Shown in pieces: positions 1 to 9,400 of a DNA stretch of 64,000 nt. A program made the position numbers and the translations under genes. Position 1 is the first letter of the stretch. Every line of letters begins with the position of its first letter. The stretch is from NCBI GenBank assembly GCA_019459145.1, contig JAIBEK010000053.1, forward strand, positions 1-64,000, read 5' to 3'. Below the pieces are notes generated by a model that saw nothing but the letters and a program-made list of their open reading frames with translations, had not been told where the DNA came from and did not search any database. This DNA is from Arenimonas sp. (GTDB lineage Bacteria > Pseudomonadota > Alphaproteobacteria > Rhizobiales > Rhizobiaceae).

Positions 1-214
1 CGGTTTCTTTTTTGAGGTTAGGGGCGATATCTCGCTCCCCCCCCCTGGAAACCCCCCCCCGGGGGACGGGGCCCCAAGCGGGGAATGGGGGGCGCCCGGC
101 CCGCCCCCCCCCCCCCCCGCCGCCCCCACCACCCGCCCTCCGGCAACTTACCCCGCGGGGGGGATACGAGGGGGGGGGAGCGAGATATCGCCCCTAACCT
201 CAAAAAAGAAACCG
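1..214. repeat. Perfect 45-bp inverted repeat around G/C homopolymers, probable contig-end artefact
   Basis: Positions 1-45 are the exact reverse complement of 170-214. The 124 bases between are runs of C and G with almost no information. No coding signal, ribosome site or known element is seen. A perfect foldback with homopolymer runs at the very start of a sequence is typical of a chimeric read end or a mis-assembled contig end. A natural hairpin is possible but less likely. The open frames across it are composition artefacts. Confidence 0.75.
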
Positions 215-271
215 GCACCTAGCCTTGGGCCAGATGCCGGGTGATGTGTCGCGGTGAGCGTTTGCGCTTGG

Positions 272-319
272 CCCCTCATCCGCCCTGCGGGCACCTTCTC
301 CCCGCAGGCGGGGAGAAGG
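272..319. repeat. Rhizobial palindromic intergenic repeat, copy 1 (short)
   Basis: It starts with CCCCTCATCCGCCCTGCGGG and ends in the hairpin CTTCTCCCCGC...GCGGGGAGAAGG. It lies just past the stop codon of the fadB-like gene. The same CCCCTCAT...CTTCTCCCC unit recurs seven more times in the window, including once inside cysG. It resembles the RIME-type mosaic repeats of rhizobia. The hairpin could also act as a transcription stop or RNA 3' end stabiliser. Confidence 0.75.
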
Positions 320-327
320 AGGCGGCA

Positions 328-2544
328 TCAAGCCGCCTTGGCGCTTTCCCCATAGGGGTCGAAGCGGCCGTAGAAGGTTTCGCCCTTGGCTGCCATTTCC
401 TTCAGCAGCGGGGTCGGCTGGAAGTGGTCGCCGTACTTTGCGGCGAGCGTTTCGCAGAGTTCCACGAAGGTCCTGACGCCCATGCCGTCGATGTAGGAGA
501 GCGTGCCGCCGGTATAGGGGGCGAAGCCGAAGCCGAGGATGGAGCCGACGTCCGCTTCGCGCGGGTCGGTGACGATGCCCTCTTCCATGGTGCGGGCGGC
601 CTCCAGCGCGATGGTGACGAGCAGGCGCTGCTTGAGCACTTCGACGTCGACCTCGTCGGCCTTCTTCTGGGCAAACATGTCCTTGAGGCCAGGCCAGAGG
701 AACTTCTTGGCCGGCTTGGCCGGATATTCGTAGAAGCCCTTGCCGTTCTTCCGGCCACGACGGTCGAGTTCATCGACCATCTTGTTGATCAGCACCATGT
801 GCTTCGGCTCGACCGAAGCCTCGCCCAGATCGGCGATCGAGGCCTTGAGGATCTTCTGGCTGAGATCGATCGCCACCTCATCGTTGAGCGACAGCGGGCC
901 GACCGGCATGCCGGCGAACTTGGCGGCATTCTCGATCATGATCGGCGGCACGCCCTCGATCAGCATGTCATAGGCTTCGTGGATGTAGCGGAAGACGCAG
1001 CGGTTGACGTAGAAGCCGCGGGTGTCGTTGACGACGATCGGGGTCTTCCTGATCGCGGCGACATAGTCGAGCGCGACGGCCAGCGCCTTGTCGCCGGTTT
1101 CCTTGCCGAGGATCACTTCGGTCAGCATCATCTTCTCGACGGGCGAGAAGAAATGCACGCCGATGAACTGGGCCGGGCGCTTCGAGTTCTTGGCAAGGCC
1201 GGTGATCGGCAGGGTCGAGGTGTTGGAGGCGAAGATCGAGCCCTCGGGGAGCACGGCTTCGACCGCCTCGATGACGGCCTTCTTGACGTCGCGGTCCTCG
1301 AAGACGGCCTCGACGACGAGGTCGGCATCCGACAGCGAGGCATAGTCGGCGGACGGCGTGATGAGGGAGAGCAGCTTTTCGCCGTCTTCCTTCGACATCT
1401 TGCCCTTGCCGACGGCGCCGGCGACCAGGCCCTCGGAATGGGTCTTGCCCTTGGTGGCCGCTTCGATGTCGCGGTCGATCAGGACAACCGGGATGCCGGC
1501 AGCGGCGGTCACATAGGCGATCGATGCGCCCATGAAGCCGGCGCCGACGACGCCGACCTTGTTGAACTCGGACTTCGGAACGCCGGCCGGGCGGCGGGCG
1601 CCCTTGCCGAGCTCCTGCATCGAGACGAACAGCGAGCGGATCATCGAGAAGGCTTCGGTGGTCTGGACGATCTGCGTGAAATAGCGCTGCTCGACCTTGA
1701 GGGCGGTGTCGAAGGGCAGCTGCAGGCCTTCATAGACGCTCTTCAGGATGGCCAGCGCTGCCGGATAATTGCCGGCGGTTTCGCGGCGCAGGATGGCGGA
1801 AGCGGCCGGCCAGAGCTGGGCGGCAGCCGGGGTCCAGATGCCGCCGCCGGGCACCTTGAAACCCTTTTCGTCCCACGGGGCGACGGGCTTCAGGCCGTCC
1901 TTGATCATCTGTTTGGCGGCCGGGATCAGCTGGTCGGGCTCGACCACCTGGTGGACGAGGTTCATCGCCTTGGCGCGCGAGGCTGTGAGCGACTGGCCGG
2001 TGGTCATCATCTGCAGGGCATCCTGCGTGCCGGCAAGGCGCGAAACGCGCTGCGTGCCGCCGGCGCCGGGGAAGATGCCGACCTTGACTTCCGGCAGCGC
2101 GAGCTTGACCGACTTGGAGTTGGAAGCGACGCGGCCGTGGCACGACAGCGCCAGTTCGAAGGCGCCGCCCATGCAGGTACCGTTGATCGCGGCGACCCAG
2201 GGCTTGCCATTGGTCTCGACCTTGCGCCACAGCCAGGACATGCGGCCGGCAGCGTCGAACAGCTTCTTGACGGCGCTATCCGGATCCTTGGCCTTTTCTT
2301 CCTCGAGCATGGCGAACATGCCCTTGATCATGGTGAGGTCGGCGCCGCCGGAGAAGGTCGACTTGCCGGAGGTGAAGACCACGCCCTTGACGGCTTCGTC
2401 GGCGACGGTCTGATCGACGATCGCCTCGATCTCGTCCATCACCTCGACGGTGAAGACGTTCATCGACTTGTCGGGCATGTTCCAGGTGACCAGCGCAATG
2501 CCGTCGGCGTCGGTCTCGATGGTGAAGTTCTTGTAGGTGCTCAT
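328..2544 (-). CDS. fadB: 3-hydroxyacyl-CoA dehydrogenase / enoyl-CoA hydratase (FadB/FadJ-like)
   Basis: This 738-residue bifunctional enzyme carries out the hydration and NAD-dependent oxidation steps of fatty-acid beta-oxidation in the cytoplasm. The N-terminal third is a crotonase domain (GTCMGGAFELALSCHGR near residue 110, ALPEVKVGIFPGAGGTQR near 135). A Rossmann NAD site follows (KVGVVGAGFMGASIAYV near 328), then the dehydrogenase core (GVHFFSPVEKM near 465) and a C-terminal 3HCDH domain. The open frame extends further upstream, but the ATG at 2544 has a good ribosome site (GGAAGAGGA) and matches the usual MSTYKNF-type start. It is transcribed after the thiolase gene with a repeat between them, so the pair probably forms the FadBA complex. 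Assignment of the precise Fad paralogue is by family only. Confidence 0.93.
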   Translation of the reverse strand: MSTYKNFTIETDADGIALVTWNMPDKSMNVFTVEVMDEIEAIVDQTVADEAVKGVVFTSGKSTFSGGADLTMIKGMFAMLEEEKAKDPDSAVKKLFDAAGRMSWLWRKVETNGKPWVAAINGTCMGGAFELALSCHGRVASNSKSVKLALPEVKVGIFPGAGGTQRVSRLAGTQDALQMMTTGQSLTASRAKAMNLVHQVVEPDQLIPAAKQMIKDGLKPVAPWDEKGFKVPGGGIWTPAAAQLWPAASAILRRETAGNYPAALAILKSVYEGLQLPFDTALKVEQRYFTQIVQTTEAFSMIRSLFVSMQELGKGARRPAGVPKSEFNKVGVVGAGFMGASIAYVTAAAGIPVVLIDRDIEAATKGKTHSEGLVAGAVGKGKMSKEDGEKLLSLITPSADYASLSDADLVVEAVFEDRDVKKAVIEAVEAVLPEGSIFASNTSTLPITGLAKNSKRPAQFIGVHFFSPVEKMMLTEVILGKETGDKALAVALDYVAAIRKTPIVVNDTRGFYVNRCVFRYIHEAYDMLIEGVPPIMIENAAKFAGMPVGPLSLNDEVAIDLSQKILKASIADLGEASVEPKHMVLINKMVDELDRRGRKNGKGFYEYPAKPAKKFLWPGLKDMFAQKKADEVDVEVLKQRLLVTIALEAARTMEEGIVTDPREADVGSILGFGFAPYTGGTLSYIDGMGVRTFVELCETLAAKYGDHFQPTPLLKEMAAKGETFYGRFDPYGESAKAA

Positions 2545-2587
2545 GATGGGATTCCTCTTCCCTTGAAATTCGTTAGCGGCGCACTGG

Positions 2588-2716
2588 CCCCTCATCCCCC
2601 AGCCGGCACCATAAACCCCCAGGCGGGGAGAAGGACCATGCCGCGACGCTTCCGGTCCCCCTCGCCCCGTTTACGGGGAGAGGGTGCGCCGAGCGAAGCG
2701 GAGGCGGGGTGAGGGG
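2588..2716. repeat. Palindromic intergenic repeat, copy 2
   Basis: It runs from CCCCTCATCCCCCAGCCGG to GGCGGGGTGAGGGG and contains the inner hairpin CCCTCGCCCCGTTTACGGGG. It fills almost the whole gap between the thiolase stop and the fadB-like start, so it lies within the presumed fadAB transcript. Confidence 0.75.
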
Positions 2717-2734
2717 CTTTCATAACGGAAAGCC

Positions 2735-3943
2735 TCAAACTCTCTCGATGATCGTCGCCGTGCCCATGCCGGCGCCGATGCAAAGGGTGACGAGCGCGGT
2801 GTTCAGGTCGCGCCGCTCCAGTTCGTCGAGCACGGTGCCGAGGATCATGGCGCCGGTGGCGCCGAGCGGGTGGCCCATGGCGATCGCGCCGCCGGCGACG
2901 TTCATCACGTCGTGGCTGACGTTGAAATGCTGCATGAAGCGCAGAACGACGGCGGCAAAGGCCTCGTTCAGCTCGAACAGGTCGATGTCGGAGATCTTCA
3001 TGCCGGAGCGCTTCAGGAGCTTTTCCGTGACATCGACCGGGCCGGTCAGCATCAGGGCCGGATCGGAGCCGATATTGGTGAAGGCGCGGATGCGGGCGCG
3101 CGGCTTCAAGCCCATCGACTGGCCGCCGGCCTTCGAGCCGACCAGCACGGCGGCGGCGCCGTCGACGATGCCGGACGAATTGCCGGCATGGTGGACATAG
3201 TTGACCTTCTCGATCTCCGGATGGGCCTGGATGGCGACGGCTTCGAAGCCGCCCATTTCGCCCGGCATCTGGAAGGACGGATTGAGGCTGGCGAGCGACT
3301 GCATGTCGGTGCTCGGGCGCATGTGCTCGTCACGGTCGAGGATGACAAGGCCGTTCTGGTCCTTCACCGGGATGACCGACCGGGCGAAATGGCCCTTTTC
3401 CCAGGAAGCGGCGGTGCGCTTCTGGCTCTCGACGGCATAGGCGTCGACGTCGTCGCGCGAGAAGCCGTACTTGGTGGCGATCAGGTCGGCGGAGACGCCC
3501 TGCGGCATGAAATAGCCGGGGAAGTTGACAGAGGGGTCCATGTACCAGGAGCCGCCCGCCATGCCCATGCCGACGCGCGACATGCTTTCCACGCCACCGG
3601 CGATGACGATGTCGTCGGAGCCGGCCTGGATCTTGCCAGCGGCAAGGTTGATGGCGTCAAGGCCCGAGGCGCAGAAGCGGGAGATCTGGATGCCGGGGGC
3701 GGAAAAGGCATAGCCGGCCTCGAAGGCGGCGGATTTGGGGATCACGGCGCCGGCTTCCATGACCGGGTCGACGCAGCCGAAGATGATGTCGTCGACCGTC
3801 GACGTATCGAGACCGTTGCGGTCGCGCAGCGCTTCAAGCGTCTTGGCGGCCAGGCGCGGGGTCGGCACTTCGTGCAGCGATCCGTCCTTCTTGCCGCGCC
3901 CGCGGGGGGTGCGCACGTGGTCGTAGATGAAGGCTTCAGTCAT
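2735..3943 (-). CDS. fadA: Acetyl-CoA acyltransferase (thiolase)
   Basis: This 402-residue thiolase cleaves 3-ketoacyl-CoA with CoA, the last step of beta-oxidation. The nucleophilic cysteine is Cys91 in ISRFCASGLDAI. The C-terminal catalytic motifs GGAIAMGHPLGATGA and CIGAGMGTA are intact. The open frame reaches further upstream, but the ATG at 3943 (MTEAFIYDHVRTPRG) is preceded by GGGAGAG and matches thiolase N termini. It is upstream of and co-directional with the fadB-like gene, as expected for partner subunits. Degradative thiolase is favoured over biosynthetic acetoacetyl-CoA thiolase because of this neighbourhood. Confidence 0.93.
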   Translation of the reverse strand: MTEAFIYDHVRTPRGRGKKDGSLHEVPTPRLAAKTLEALRDRNGLDTSTVDDIIFGCVDPVMEAGAVIPKSAAFEAGYAFSAPGIQISRFCASGLDAINLAAGKIQAGSDDIVIAGGVESMSRVGMGMAGGSWYMDPSVNFPGYFMPQGVSADLIATKYGFSRDDVDAYAVESQKRTAASWEKGHFARSVIPVKDQNGLVILDRDEHMRPSTDMQSLASLNPSFQMPGEMGGFEAVAIQAHPEIEKVNYVHHAGNSSGIVDGAAAVLVGSKAGGQSMGLKPRARIRAFTNIGSDPALMLTGPVDVTEKLLKRSGMKISDIDLFELNEAFAAVVLRFMQHFNVSHDVMNVAGGAIAMGHPLGATGAMILGTVLDELERRDLNTALVTLCIGAGMGTATIIERV

Positions 3944-4024
3944 GATTTCTCTCCCTTGGTAGCAACCGGGTTGCCGTGGAATTCTCTTGGACCGACGGGC
4001 TGGCCCGGCCTTTGCGTCAAGCGC

Positions 4025-4200
4025 CCCCTCACTTGCGATTTCTAACACTTAGCTCACGCTAAGATGTTGAAATCGCTTTCTCTCCCACAAGGGGAGAGAC
4101 ACAGCCGCCGCAAACTCGGCGCACCCCTCTCCCCTTGTGGGAGAGGTTACAAAATCGGCAGCTTAGCGCAGCTAAGTGCCAGATTTTGTTGGTGAGGGGG
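4025..4200. repeat. Composite palindromic intergenic repeat, copy 3
   Basis: Nested inverted repeats: CCCCTCAC at 4025 pairs with GTGAGGGG at the far end, two CTTAGC/GCTAAG hairpins lie inside, and the centre is CTCTCCCACAAGGGGAGAG facing its own inverse CTCTCCCCTTGTGGGAGAG. It is a different internal layout from copies 1 and 2 but has the same ends. It separates the acyl-CoA dehydrogenase from the thiolase. Confidence 0.75.
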
Positions 4201-4215
4201 CGTCCTCAGCGAATA

Positions 4216-6009
4216 TCAGAACGCTTCCGCCGCCATTTCCATGACGCTGTCGGCGCCGGCCTCGATGCGGATCTTGCGCAGTGCCGTCTCCGGCATGATC
4301 TTCTCCATGAAGAAGCGGCCGGTAAGCAGCTTGTTCTTGAAGTAGTCGGCGTCGCCGGTGCCGGCGGCGAGGTTTTCATTGGCGGCCTTGGCCATCTTGG
4401 CCCACATGTAGCCGAGCACGACGAGACCGAACATGTGCATGTAGTCGGTCGAGCCGGCGCCGGCATTGTCGGGCTTGGCCATGGCGTTCTGCATGAACCA
4501 CATGGTCGAGGCCTGCAGGTCGTTCAGGCCCTTCTTCAGCGACTTGGTGTAGAAGGAGAGGTTCTCGTCGGCGCGGTTTTCCTCGCAGAAATCGCCGATT
4601 TCCTTGAACAGGGCCATGACGGCGCGGCCGCCATTGGCGCCGAGCTTGCGGCCGACGAGGTCGAGCGCCTGGATGCCGTTGGCACCCTCGTAGATCATCG
4701 CGATGCGGGCATCGCGGACATACTGGCTCATGCCGTGTTCTTCGATATAGCCGTGGCCGCCGAAGACCTGCTGGGCCATGACGGCGTGGTCGAAGCCCTT
4801 GTCGGTCAGGACGCCCTTGAGGATCGGGGTGGCGAGGCCGAGCAGGTCGTCGGCGGTCTGCTTTTCGGTCGCGTCACCGGAACGGTGGGCGATGTCGGAC
4901 TTCAGCGCGGTCCACAGCGTGAAGGCGCGGCCGGCTTCGGTGAAGGACTTGATGGTCAGAAGCGCGCGGCGGATGTCCGGATGGACGATGATCGGATCGG
5001 CCTTCTTGTCCGGTGCCTTGACGCCGGAAAGCGAGCGGCCCTGGATGCGCTCGCGCGCATAGTTGACGGCGTTCTGGTAGGCGACTTCGGCGATCGACAG
5101 GCCCTGGAGGCCGACGCCGAGGCGGGCCTCGTTCATCATGACGAACATGGCGGCAAGGCCCTTGTTCTCGGCGCCGAGCAGGTAGCCAGTCGCCTCGTCA
5201 TAATTCATCACGCAGGTCGAGTTGCCGTGGATGCCCATCTTGTGCTCGATCGCGCCGCAGGTAACGGAATTGCGCGCGCCGACCGAACCGTCTTCGTTGA
5301 CCATGAACTTCGGCACGATGAACAGCGAGATGCCCTTGGTGCCTTCCGGCGCACCCTCGATGCGGGCAATCACCAGATGGATGATGTTGTCGGTCATGCC
5401 GTGTTCGCCGGCCGAGATGAAGATCTTCTGGCCGGAAAGCTTGTAGGAGCCGTCAGCCTGCGGAACAGCCTTGGTGCGCAGCAGGCCGAGGTCCGTGCCG
5501 CAATGGGGTTCGGTCAGGTTCATGGTGCCGGACCAGGTGCCTTCGACCATCTTCGGCAGATAGGTCTGCTTCTGCGCGTCCGAACCGTGCACGAGGATCG
5601 CAGCGATCGCGCCCTGGGTGAGGCCCGGATACATCATCAACGCCATGTTGGCGGACGACATGTATTCGCCGACGGCGGCGTGCAGCGTGTAAGGCAGGCC
5701 CTGGCCGCCGAATTCCTGCGGCACGGCAAGACCGATCCAGCCGCCCTGGCAATAGGCGTCATAGGCTTCCTTGAAGCCCTTCGGCACGGTGACGGTTCCG
5801 TCGTCGTGGCGCTTGCAGCCTTCCTGGTCGCCGGATAGGTTGAGCGGGAAGAGCTGTCCTTCGGCCAGCTTTGCGGCCTCGCCGACAATGGCCTCGATCA
5901 TGTCGGGCGTCGCATCCTCGAAACCGGGCAGGTTGTGGTAGCGTTCGAGACCGAGCACGTCGTTCAGAATGAACAGGGTATCGTTTACCGGGGCCTTGTA
6001 GACGGGCAT
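4216..6009 (-). CDS. Acyl-CoA dehydrogenase (DmdC/FadE-like, long form)
   Basis: This 597-residue flavoprotein oxidises acyl-CoA to trans-2-enoyl-CoA, feeding the FadBA-type enzymes downstream. It shows the ACAD order: N-terminal helical domain, beta domain ([28 protein letters not shown]), then the C-terminal helical domain with the catalytic-glutamate motif [14 protein letters not shown] near residue 436. The length and a C-terminal extension fit the DmdC/AcdA-like long class rather than the 380-residue short-chain enzymes. ATG at 6009 follows GGAGGAAGATAATTC. A perfect dyad at 6071-6102 lies just upstream and probably controls it. The true substrate cannot be read from sequence. Confidence 0.9.
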   Translation of the reverse strand: MPVYKAPVNDTLFILNDVLGLERYHNLPGFEDATPDMIEAIVGEAAKLAEGQLFPLNLSGDQEGCKRHDDGTVTVPKGFKEAYDAYCQGGWIGLAVPQEFGGQGLPYTLHAAVGEYMSSANMALMMYPGLTQGAIAAILVHGSDAQKQTYLPKMVEGTWSGTMNLTEPHCGTDLGLLRTKAVPQADGSYKLSGQKIFISAGEHGMTDNIIHLVIARIEGAPEGTKGISLFIVPKFMVNEDGSVGARNSVTCGAIEHKMGIHGNSTCVMNYDEATGYLLGAENKGLAAMFVMMNEARLGVGLQGLSIAEVAYQNAVNYARERIQGRSLSGVKAPDKKADPIIVHPDIRRALLTIKSFTEAGRAFTLWTALKSDIAHRSGDATEKQTADDLLGLATPILKGVLTDKGFDHAVMAQQVFGGHGYIEEHGMSQYVRDARIAMIYEGANGIQALDLVGRKLGANGGRAVMALFKEIGDFCEENRADENLSFYTKSLKKGLNDLQASTMWFMQNAMAKPDNAGAGSTDYMHMFGLVVLGYMWAKMAKAANENLAAGTGDADYFKNKLLTGRFFMEKIMPETALRKIRIEAGADSVMEMAAEAF

Positions 6010-6070
6010 GAATTATCTTCCTCCGAGACTGGATACCGGACGTGGTCCGGATGGCTTCAGGCTATATATA

Positions 6071-6102
6071 AAATATTGACGTTTGCGTAAACGTCAATAT
6101 TT
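6071..6102. promoter_or_regulatory. Perfect dyad operator upstream of the acyl-CoA dehydrogenase
   Basis: Arms 6071-6084 (AAATATTGACGTTT) and 6089-6102 are exact inverses around GCGT. The core TTGACGTTTNCGTAAACGTCAA resembles, from memory, operators of LiuR-type MerR regulators that control branched-chain and fatty acyl-CoA catabolism in proteobacteria. A near copy occurs at 52450-52473 before the nitronate monooxygenase-like gene. The site is 62 bases upstream of the acyl-CoA dehydrogenase start, in a promoter-like AT-rich stretch (GCTATATATAAA). Confidence 0.75.
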
Positions 6103-6422
6103 GCGATGGCGCGGATTTTTTTGGTTTCCGGCCCCGATTGACCGTTCACCCGCCGTCTGCCCGACGGCCGTTTCCCGACGAAGATATTCAGCAAATGTTA
6201 AAAGTTTTTTCAGGCCGGTTAACGGGTTGTTTACCACGTTTCGTGAATTGTTGCGGGCGAAAGGTGATGATCCGCACTGCGTCGCGCCGCCACCCGGACA
6301 ACCGGTCGACGTCGCCGCCGCGCAGCCATTCCGGGACACGCCCGAAGGACGCGACCATTGCCATCTTAGACACTCCGCAAGACCCCATGTGCGGGACGAC
6401 CTGAACCGAAGCGAGCAAGACC
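6103..6422. other. Non-coding gap between divergent genes
   Basis: Apart from the dyad at its left edge, this 320-base gap shows no convincing gene, RNA or hairpin. It must hold the promoter of the PodJ-like gene to the right. Short frames here have unusual residue content and no ribosome site. Confidence 0.5.
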
Positions 6423-9400
6423 ATGAACGGATCGCGATCTACTCCTTCCCGCCAAGGCGGCGCGTCATCGCTCGATGCGTTGAACCGCACGATCGAGGGG
6501 CTGGAGGCACGCATCGAAGGCCTGATGGGAACCACGGCGCGCCCGCGCCTGGCGGAAGAGCCACGCCGCGAGGGTGTGCGCGAACGGGTCGAGGATCGGC
6601 TGTCGCGATCCGATCAAGACCATCGCCCCGATCCGCTGGCCGAAATCCGCAAGCGCCAGCGCATGCTCGAGGAAAGCCGCTTTCGCCCCGCTGATCGCAT
6701 CGACCCGGCTGCGGCCATGACGCAGCCGCGCGCCGCAGCCGCCCAGGCACCGGCCGCCTATCCGGCTGAGGCCATGACCCGCGAAATCACCCAGGCCCTG
6801 CTCGGGCTACGCGAGGAACTCAAGCAGGACATTTCCGAGGGCCTGGCGCGCGAGATCAGCGGTCTGCGCAACGAAATGCGCGGCATCCGCGCCATTGCTG
6901 AAGAGCAACGCCCATCGGCCGACATGCGCGAGGACATCGCCCGCCTGGCCGACAGCATTCATCATCTGGGCCAGGTCAAGGCCCCTGGCGCCGACGGCCT
7001 GCGCGCCGAATTCGAGGACCTGCGCTCGCTGATGGACGGGCTGGCGCGCGAGGATTCCGTGCGCCACATGGAAAGCCGCTGGGAGCAGATCGAGGAGCGC
7101 CTGGAGGACATCGATCCGGCGGCCCTGCGCGACGAACTCGTGCGCCTTGCCGACCGGCTGGACGACATCAAGGCCCATCTCGGCAAGATGGGCGACAATC
7201 GCGCGATCCATGCGCTCGAGGACAAACTCGTCACGCTTGCCGCGGCGCTCGAGCATATCGGCGCCCATATCGATCCGAGCGAGCGGATGATGCAGGAGCA
7301 ATTCGCCGGCATCGACATGCGCCTCGACGAGATCACCCGCGCCATTGCCGTGGGCACGCGCGGCGCCGGGGTCGCTCCCGACAATTCCACCTTCCAGCGC
7401 ATCGAGGACCGGATCACCGGTCTCGCCCGACAGATCGAGATTCTCGCCCATAGCCCGCGGTCGGAAGCGGATCCGGCCGGCGATCTCGGGGACCGGATCG
7501 AAGCGCTTGCCGCGCGCATCGAGGAACTGACCGCAGAACAGGCCGCCAACCGGCTCGAGGAGCGTCTCGACCATCTGTCGCAGCTCCTGGAGCGGGCACA
7601 GAAGCCGGTGCCGCAGCCGGAGCTGACGGGCTATCTGGCCGATATCTCACGCAAGATCGACGCGCTCGACCACGGGGCGATCAACGACCGACTGGCCGAT
7701 CGTCTCGACATTCTCGCGCGCCGCATCGAAGAGATCGACGTTGCGGAACCGGCCTCGGCACGGATCGATGACAGCGTGCTTCGCCACTTCGAGGAGCGCC
7801 TCAATGCCGTCGTCGACCGTCTGGAAGAGACCAGCGCCACGCCGGCCGTCGACAATGCCGGACTGCGCGGCCTGGAAGAACAGATCGCCCACCTCTCGGC
7901 GCTGATCAGCAGCCCCGCCGCCGGACCCGACACGGCCAATCCCTTCGCCGGCCGGATCTCGGCGCTCGAAGACTATATGGCGACCAGCGACGAATATATC
8001 ATCGAGGCGGCGCGCCAGGCTGCCGAAACCGTGATGGAAAGCTATGCCCGCCAAATGCCGGCAGAGCGTGGCGGCACGACCGATGTCGCGGCGCTCTCGG
8101 CCCTGTCGAAGCACCTGCGCGAGCTGCAGGACTACAGCCGCAATTCCGAGGAGCGGACCCACCGGACCTTCGAGGCCCTGCACGACACGCTGGTGCAGAT
8201 CGCCACACGGCTCGACCAGATGGGCGAAAGCCCCGCGCAGCCCGCACCCGCAGCCGCGCCATCCGCAGCGTCTCTCGCGGCCGCGCGCCCGGCCGAGGCT
8301 GCCGCCATCCAGCCGGCGGCTGCGGCGACTGCGCCGTCCGCCACCGCATTGCAGGAGGTCAACGGCCATGCTCTCGACAGTGAGCAGGTCGACACGCTGC
8401 TCAGATACGAAGCGCCGCTCTCCGAAGGTCCGCGCGGCGAAAGGAAGGCCGAGAAGCCCGGCCTGCTCGCCGGTCTCGGCAAGCGCCTGCTGCCGGGACA
8501 GAAGAAGGAGGAGCCGACCGCATCCGGACGTCGCCACATCGATCAGGCCCCGTCGATCGACCCCGTCGAGGTGCTGCCGCCGGAAGAGGCCAACGAATTG
8601 CTCGAGCCGGGCTCCGGCGCACCCGACGTGCGCAAGATCCTGGAGCGTGTCAGGGCAAGTCAGGCCAATCAGGGCTCCAAGGCGAGCCCCGAGGCCGATG
8701 CGGACCGCGCCGACTATATCGCCGCCGCGCGCCGCGCCGCCCAGGCCGCCGCCATGGAGATGGAAAGCACGCCGAGGAACACCACCGAAGCCCCGGCCGG
8801 TTCCGGGGAAAAGCTCTCCGGCCTGGTCCGCTACCGCCGGCCGATCATGCTGGCCGTGGGTGCGATCCTGCTGGCCGCCATGGCCATGCCGCTGGTCAAC
8901 ACGCTGACGCGCGGCGAGGCGCCGCCGGCCGCGATCGAGGCTCCGACGGCAGACGAAAGCAGCCTGGCGCCGTTAGCCGACGATGCGCAGACGCTCACCC
9001 AGACCGCCGCCGCGCCTGCTTCGACCGAAGCGCTCGAAGCCGCGGCTGAGCCGGAGAGCGACGAGACGTCGATCCTGCCCGAGGCACCGGCCCAGGCAAG
9101 CACGGCGCTGGTCGAAGGCGCGCCGCTCGGTGAAAGCAATCCCGATCCGCTGATGCCCGCCGGCGAAGGCGAGGCCCAGGTCGATGGGTTCGCCTCGGCA
9201 TCGGACGCCGCCCCGGCCGCCGCAACCGTGGAAACGCCGGTTGCCGCCCAGCCTGCGCCGGAACAGTCCCAGGCTCTGCCCCAGACCCAGGCCGCCGAGA
9301 TCACGGTTCCGGCGGAAATCGCGCCGCCTTCCCTCTCGCTTGCCGCAAAGCAGGGCGATCCGCTGGCGCTGTTTGAAATCGGCGCGCGCTACACCGACGG

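Noticed and set aside
241-2712. Long plus-strand frame of 823 codons over the fadB-like gene
   Set aside because: Antisense shadow of a GC-rich gene; product is rich in His/Asp/Gly and resembles no family, while the minus strand gives an intact FadB.
6138-6404. Small gene in the gap before the PodJ-like gene
   Set aside because: No ribosome site and residue composition typical of random GC-rich frames.
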